In this document: positions 6,418 to 8,838 of the stretch, one piece after another
Numbering within the stretch: position 1 is the first letter of the stretch
Layout of the letters: every line of letters starts with the position of its first letter
NCBI GenBank assembly: GCA_910579335.1
Contig: CAJTUQ010000100.1
Location: 1-8,838 of the forward strand
Direction: 5' to 3'
Source of the DNA: an uncultured Dorea sp.
GTDB lineage: Bacteria > Bacillota > Clostridia > Lachnospirales > Lachnospiraceae
Length of the DNA: 8,838 bases
Notes under the pieces: model-generated
The model's input: the letters and a program-made list of their open reading frames with translations, nothing else
Databases searched by the model: none
Told to the model about the DNA's origin: nothing
Program-made: the position numbers and the translations under genes

Positions 6418-6722
6418 CCTGTGCCCCGCGGTTCCACTCTTATAGAGGAGCCTGATATTAGCGACGCTCCTCCGCTCTATGCACGTAACGTATGCAAAAC
6501 GTATCCGGCTACTAAGTCCCGCACGCTATCCGCCTGTTCGCCAAATCAACTCCCGGACGCACTTCGCAGATAGATTCCTGAGGACCGCTTTCAGCCGGCG
6601 GCAGTCCCTCTCTGTAAGTCTCCTTGTCTGCTACTCTTTCCGTTCTATGTCTTTCCCATATTTTTCAGTTTTCAAGGACACGCCGCATCATGCCAGCATG
6701 AAACGCATGACTTTAAAAACCT
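6379..6722 (-). promoter_or_regulatory. T-box riboswitch, tRNA-Cys specific, controlling cysE-cysS operon
   Basis: The leader has the hallmarks of a T-box that senses uncharged tRNA. Stem I is closed by CGGA (6642-6639) with TCCG (6557-6554). Above the specifier loop GCAGA (6631-6627) pairs with TCTGC (6570-6566). The loop has an AGTA-type element on its 5' side and GAAG-TGC-G on its 3' side. The specifier codon TGC (6561-6559) names cysteine. The distal part of stem I carries AGAGAGGGAC and GGCTGAAAG, as usual. Stem III pairs GAGGAGC with GCTCCTC. The T-box sequence AGAGTGGAACCGCGG is at 6440-6426; its bulge TGGA fits a UCCA tRNA end, agreeing with the U discriminator of tRNA-Cys. Its 5' AGAG can pair with CTCT in the terminator's 5' arm to form the antiterminator. 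The consequence is read-through when cysteine-charged tRNA is scarce. Confidence 0.95.
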
Positions 6723-6728
6723 AGTATC

Positions 6729-6757
6729 ATCATATGTGAAAATATAATTTTTGTCAA
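6729..6757 (-). promoter_or_regulatory. Sigma-A promoter of the T-box/cysE operon
   Basis: A perfect -35 TTGACA (6757-6752), a 17-base spacer and a -10 TATGAT (6734-6729) give a predicted start near 6722. The -35 begins 3 bases after the stop codon of the FapA-like gene. No terminator for that gene precedes the promoter, so its transcripts would run into the riboswitch. Confidence 0.88.
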
Positions 6758-6760
6758 CTG

Positions 6761-8479
6761 TTACATCAGGAATATCTCCCCTTCTACCAGTCTTGCGTTG
6801 CAGGAATTATACGTACGGTCCAGAATTACCGTCTCATCCTCAATCGTTATCGATACTCTCGGATGGGCAGTACCGCACTTTAACCGGCAGCCGCCCTGCT
6901 TCTCCAGCGTTTCATCGATACGCTCCTTATCCCGCTCAAACTTATTAAGCTTCATCCCGCTTATAGACAGCTCCAGCCTGAGTTTACTCATGCGCTTTGT
7001 TCTAAAAGGACTGTCCGGCTGACGCTCCAGCTTTTCCATCTCTTCCTTCATTTCCTTTATCGTCCGCGTCAAGAGCTCCTTCTCAAAACTCGCATAGGGC
7101 TGCCCGCCCAAAATAATGGAAGTAGGGCTCTCGTACACAGATCCTACGGTTTTGGCTTCTATTCCCTGCGCCGCGCGAATCTGACCTCCGACTATGAGTC
7201 CTCTTCCCGAACAGACTTCGACCTCTCCGTCACTGTATACATTGCTGTAACGGATAGAGTCCGTATGCACGTTCTTTCTGGCATGGACAATGCTGTTTAC
7301 AAGATATTTTGAATAGATATTATGATGCGAGCGCACAATCGTTTCCATATTTCCCACAATGCCTTTGACAACAATCAAGTCGCCCCCCGCTTCTATCTCG
7401 CACGATTCCACTACGCCGCACACCTTGATGTCGCCCATTGCCCGGACGGAAAATCCGCTGCACACATCGCCTTTAATCAGCACGTCCCCTATAAAATTAA
7501 TATTTCCCGTAGAATAATCCACATTTCCGGAAATTTCCAATAATGGCCTGACGGAAAAATACCGCCCGCTAAATTCCACACGTCCGTCTATTGCTGCCAA
7601 AAGCTTGTAACCGTCTTCACTCACTTCCGTATTCTTGCCCTTCGGGAGAGAGACACTCTTTCCATTCCGGCAGCGCAGCTCTTGATTGAGCACCGTCCGC
7701 CCCGCGATTCCCTCCGTCGGCGGAATTACCTCGCAAATCAAATCACCCTTTTTAACGTTCTGCTCGGAACCTAGGGTTGTATAATCCACATTCCCAAATT
7801 CATCCATTTCCGGCAGCCTTTCTACATGTCTCAGAAAGTAATCGACAATATATCCATTATCCCCGTTCATCGGCTTATTGCCTTTTGCAATGAGAAACAA
7901 ATGGAAGTAGCGGTTATAATCCTCCGGCAGTTTGTCTAAAAGCTCTTCATCCACGCCATAAGTGACTTTTTTCTTCTCCAGCGCCTCGTAAATCAGCCCG
8001 CAGTCTAACTCTTTCCCCCATCCTGTCGGAGGAAAGGCCATGATAAACGCATACATCCTGTCCGACGAAACATACACGAAGGGCAGGGCGTCCATCGACG
8101 GCTCCAGATGCGGTATTTCATCTTCTTCCTCACTGTCGCTCACTTTAGGTGTCGCATCCTTCAGACGTAAATCGGCCGCCTTCGTAATCTCAATGCGGAA
8201 CCTCATAAGCTCCTTCCGAACCTGCTCCTCTGTAAGCTCGTCGCATCCTTTCATTACAAGTTCGGGAGGCGGCGTATTCCTTGACTTCTCCGTCCGCATG
8301 TCATACAGCTTGTAAAGCGGATGTTCATGGGACAGCTCAAGACTGGCCGGGGAGGAATCGGACGTTTCAAATGCTTGCTCCGCTTCCTGAGGCGATTGAT
8401 ATTCCTGCGGCTCTTCCTCCTTACTGTCCTCATGTTTCTTCCTGATTATTTTTTTAAGGAAAAGGTTTAAAAAATTCAT
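6761..8479 (-). CDS. DUF342/FapA-like protein
   Basis: This 572-residue protein carries the FapA (DUF342) region. FapA proteins are implicated in polar flagellar assembly in Vibrio; the role of Firmicute members is not settled. Residues 1-20 are hydrophobic then basic (MNFLNLFLKKIIRKK), and 21-50 are acidic and Gln/Ser-rich low complexity. A second acidic patch lies near 114-122. The core has the family pattern: VKKGDLICEVIPPTEGIAGR (242-261), then LPKGKN and LLAAIDGRVEF. A glycine-rich beta-helix follows (about 317-460), with repeats such as GNVDYSTGNINFIGDVLIKG and AGGDLIVVKGIVG. Residues 463-525 form a charged helix, probably coiled coil. Cysteines number about ten, including a CRLKC pair at 531-535. 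An ATG at 8506 is in frame, but a G-rich ribosome binding site (AGAGGGGG) lies between it and the ATG at 8479, which I prefer. The gene has its own promoter. Function here is unknown. Confidence 0.85.
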   Translation of the reverse strand: MNFLNLFLKKIIRKKHEDSKEEEPQEYQSPQEAEQAFETSDSSPASLELSHEHPLYKLYDMRTEKSRNTPPPELVMKGCDELTEEQVRKELMRFRIEITKAADLRLKDATPKVSDSEEEDEIPHLEPSMDALPFVYVSSDRMYAFIMAFPPTGWGKELDCGLIYEALEKKKVTYGVDEELLDKLPEDYNRYFHLFLIAKGNKPMNGDNGYIVDYFLRHVERLPEMDEFGNVDYTTLGSEQNVKKGDLICEVIPPTEGIAGRTVLNQELRCRNGKSVSLPKGKNTEVSEDGYKLLAAIDGRVEFSGRYFSVRPLLEISGNVDYSTGNINFIGDVLIKGDVCSGFSVRAMGDIKVCGVVESCEIEAGGDLIVVKGIVGNMETIVRSHHNIYSKYLVNSIVHARKNVHTDSIRYSNVYSDGEVEVCSGRGLIVGGQIRAAQGIEAKTVGSVYESPTSIILGGQPYASFEKELLTRTIKEMKEEMEKLERQPDSPFRTKRMSKLRLELSISGMKLNKFERDKERIDETLEKQGGCRLKCGTAHPRVSITIEDETVILDRTYNSCNARLVEGEIFLM

Positions 8480-8531
8480 ATCTTTACCGCCCCCTCTTCT
8501 ACACATTCCTTATTACAATTATCATATACTT

Positions 8532-8560
8532 ATTGTATCCTATCATGTGCATGTTTACAA
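8532..8560 (-). promoter_or_regulatory. Putative promoter of the FapA-like gene
   Basis: A -35 TTGTAA (8560-8555) and a -10 TACAAT (8537-8532) with 17-base spacing predict a start near 8525, leaving a leader of about 46 bases before the ATG at 8479. It sits after the terminator of the upstream kinase gene, so the FapA-like gene is likely an independent unit. Confidence 0.6.
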
Positions 8561-8586
8561 GAAAAAAACTTTGGAAAAGCGGACGG

Positions 8587-8626
8587 AAAAATAATGCCGG
8601 GTCAGGAACAGTCCTGCCGCCGGCAT
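8587..8626 (-). terminator. Intrinsic terminator of the histidine kinase gene
   Basis: On the minus strand ATGCCGG pairs with CCGGCAT, with an inner stem CAGGA/TCCTG, a four-base loop and a small asymmetric internal loop. TATTTTT follows (8593-8587). It lies 28 bases after the kinase stop codon. Confidence 0.85.
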
Positions 8627-8654
8627 CATAATTCAAAACATATTATCTTTCCTA

Positions 8655-8838
8655 TTATACAGCCTCAAATACTACCTCCGCTTTAAACAAGTCTCCCTCC
8701 GTTTCTATCTTAAACCTCCCTTTCTGAAGTTCTGTAAAGCTCTTTGCTATGGCAAGCCCAAGCCCTGAACCCTCTGTATTCCTCGCTGCGTCACCCCGCA
8801 CAAATCTCTCCGTTATTTCATCGTCATTAAAAGTAAGC
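8655..8838 (-). CDS. Sensor histidine kinase, C-terminal end (runs off the window)
   Basis: The last 60 residues of a two-component histidine kinase are visible. They belong to the C-terminal half of the HATPase_c ATP-binding domain. The F-box region is ITERFVRGDAARN and the G2 box is EGSGLGLAIAKS; both contact ATP. The chain ends in a beta-strand pair, RFKIETEGDLFKAEVVF, typical of the domain's end, so the C-terminus is complete. The sensor, membrane segments and phospho-accepting histidine lie outside the window, so neither signal nor partner regulator can be named. The wording of the G2 region resembles the VanS/PhoR-like group common in Lachnospiraceae; this is a recollection of family style, not a search. 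A terminator follows, which separates it from the FapA-like gene. Confidence 0.93.
   Translation of the reverse strand, partial: LTFNDDEITERFVRGDAARNTEGSGLGLAIAKSFTELQKGRFKIETEGDLFKAEVVFEAV

Noticed and set aside
6688..6708. Leader peptide MRFMLA in the T-box leader
   Set aside because: A six-codon frame begins with ATG at 6708, but no ribosome binding site precedes it, it contains no cysteine codon, and T-box control needs no leader peptide.

Overview
This window looks like part of the chromosome of a spore-forming Firmicute of class Clostridia, probably Lachnospiraceae. That placement is inferred from a sigH-type sporulation sigma factor, the cysE-cysS-mrnC-rlmB-sigH gene order, a Cys-type T-box leader, strong AGGAGG-type ribosome binding sites and a tRNA gene with no encoded CCA. 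Every gene I can support lies on the minus strand, so biological reading order runs from high to low coordinates.

Region by region, in transcription order. (a) 8655-8838 is the 3' end of a sensor histidine kinase gene, followed by an intrinsic terminator at 8587-8626. (b) 6761-8479 encodes a large DUF342/FapA-like polymer-type protein with its own promoter near 8532-8560. (c) 6379-6757 holds a sigma-A promoter and a T-box riboswitch with a UGC (Cys) specifier, ending in an intrinsic terminator. (d) 6332 down to 2442 is a tight operon of serine acetyltransferase (cysE), cysteinyl-tRNA synthetase (cysS), Mini-RNase III (mrnC), 23S rRNA Gm methyltransferase (rlmB) and sigma-H (sigH); cysS/mrnC and mrnC/rlmB overlap. 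(e) 2236-2435 holds a promoter, tRNA-Thr(GGU) and its terminator. (f) 871-2208 is a MATE-family exporter starting at GTG, only 27 bases past that terminator. (g) 310-768 and 1-251 are a vsr-type mismatch endonuclease and the start of a C5-cytosine DNA methyltransferase, on visibly AT-richer DNA than the rest. This is an accessory restriction-modification-type pair cut off by the window edge.

How the genes fit together. The T-box senses uncharged tRNA-Cys and so links cysteine synthesis (CysE makes O-acetylserine) and cysteine use (CysS) to supply. Because the downstream genes follow without terminators, RNA processing, rRNA methylation and possibly the sporulation sigma factor could share this control. 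The methyltransferase creates 5-methylcytosine, whose deamination gives T:G mismatches, and the Vsr-like nuclease would start repair of these.

Most of the window is conventional. The points most worth a second look are the possible cysteine-starvation control of sigH, the MATE gene with no room for its own promoter, the AT-rich vsr-dcm pair with vsr upstream, and a Vsr variant without the E. coli zinc ligands. I did not find an evidently new system here.
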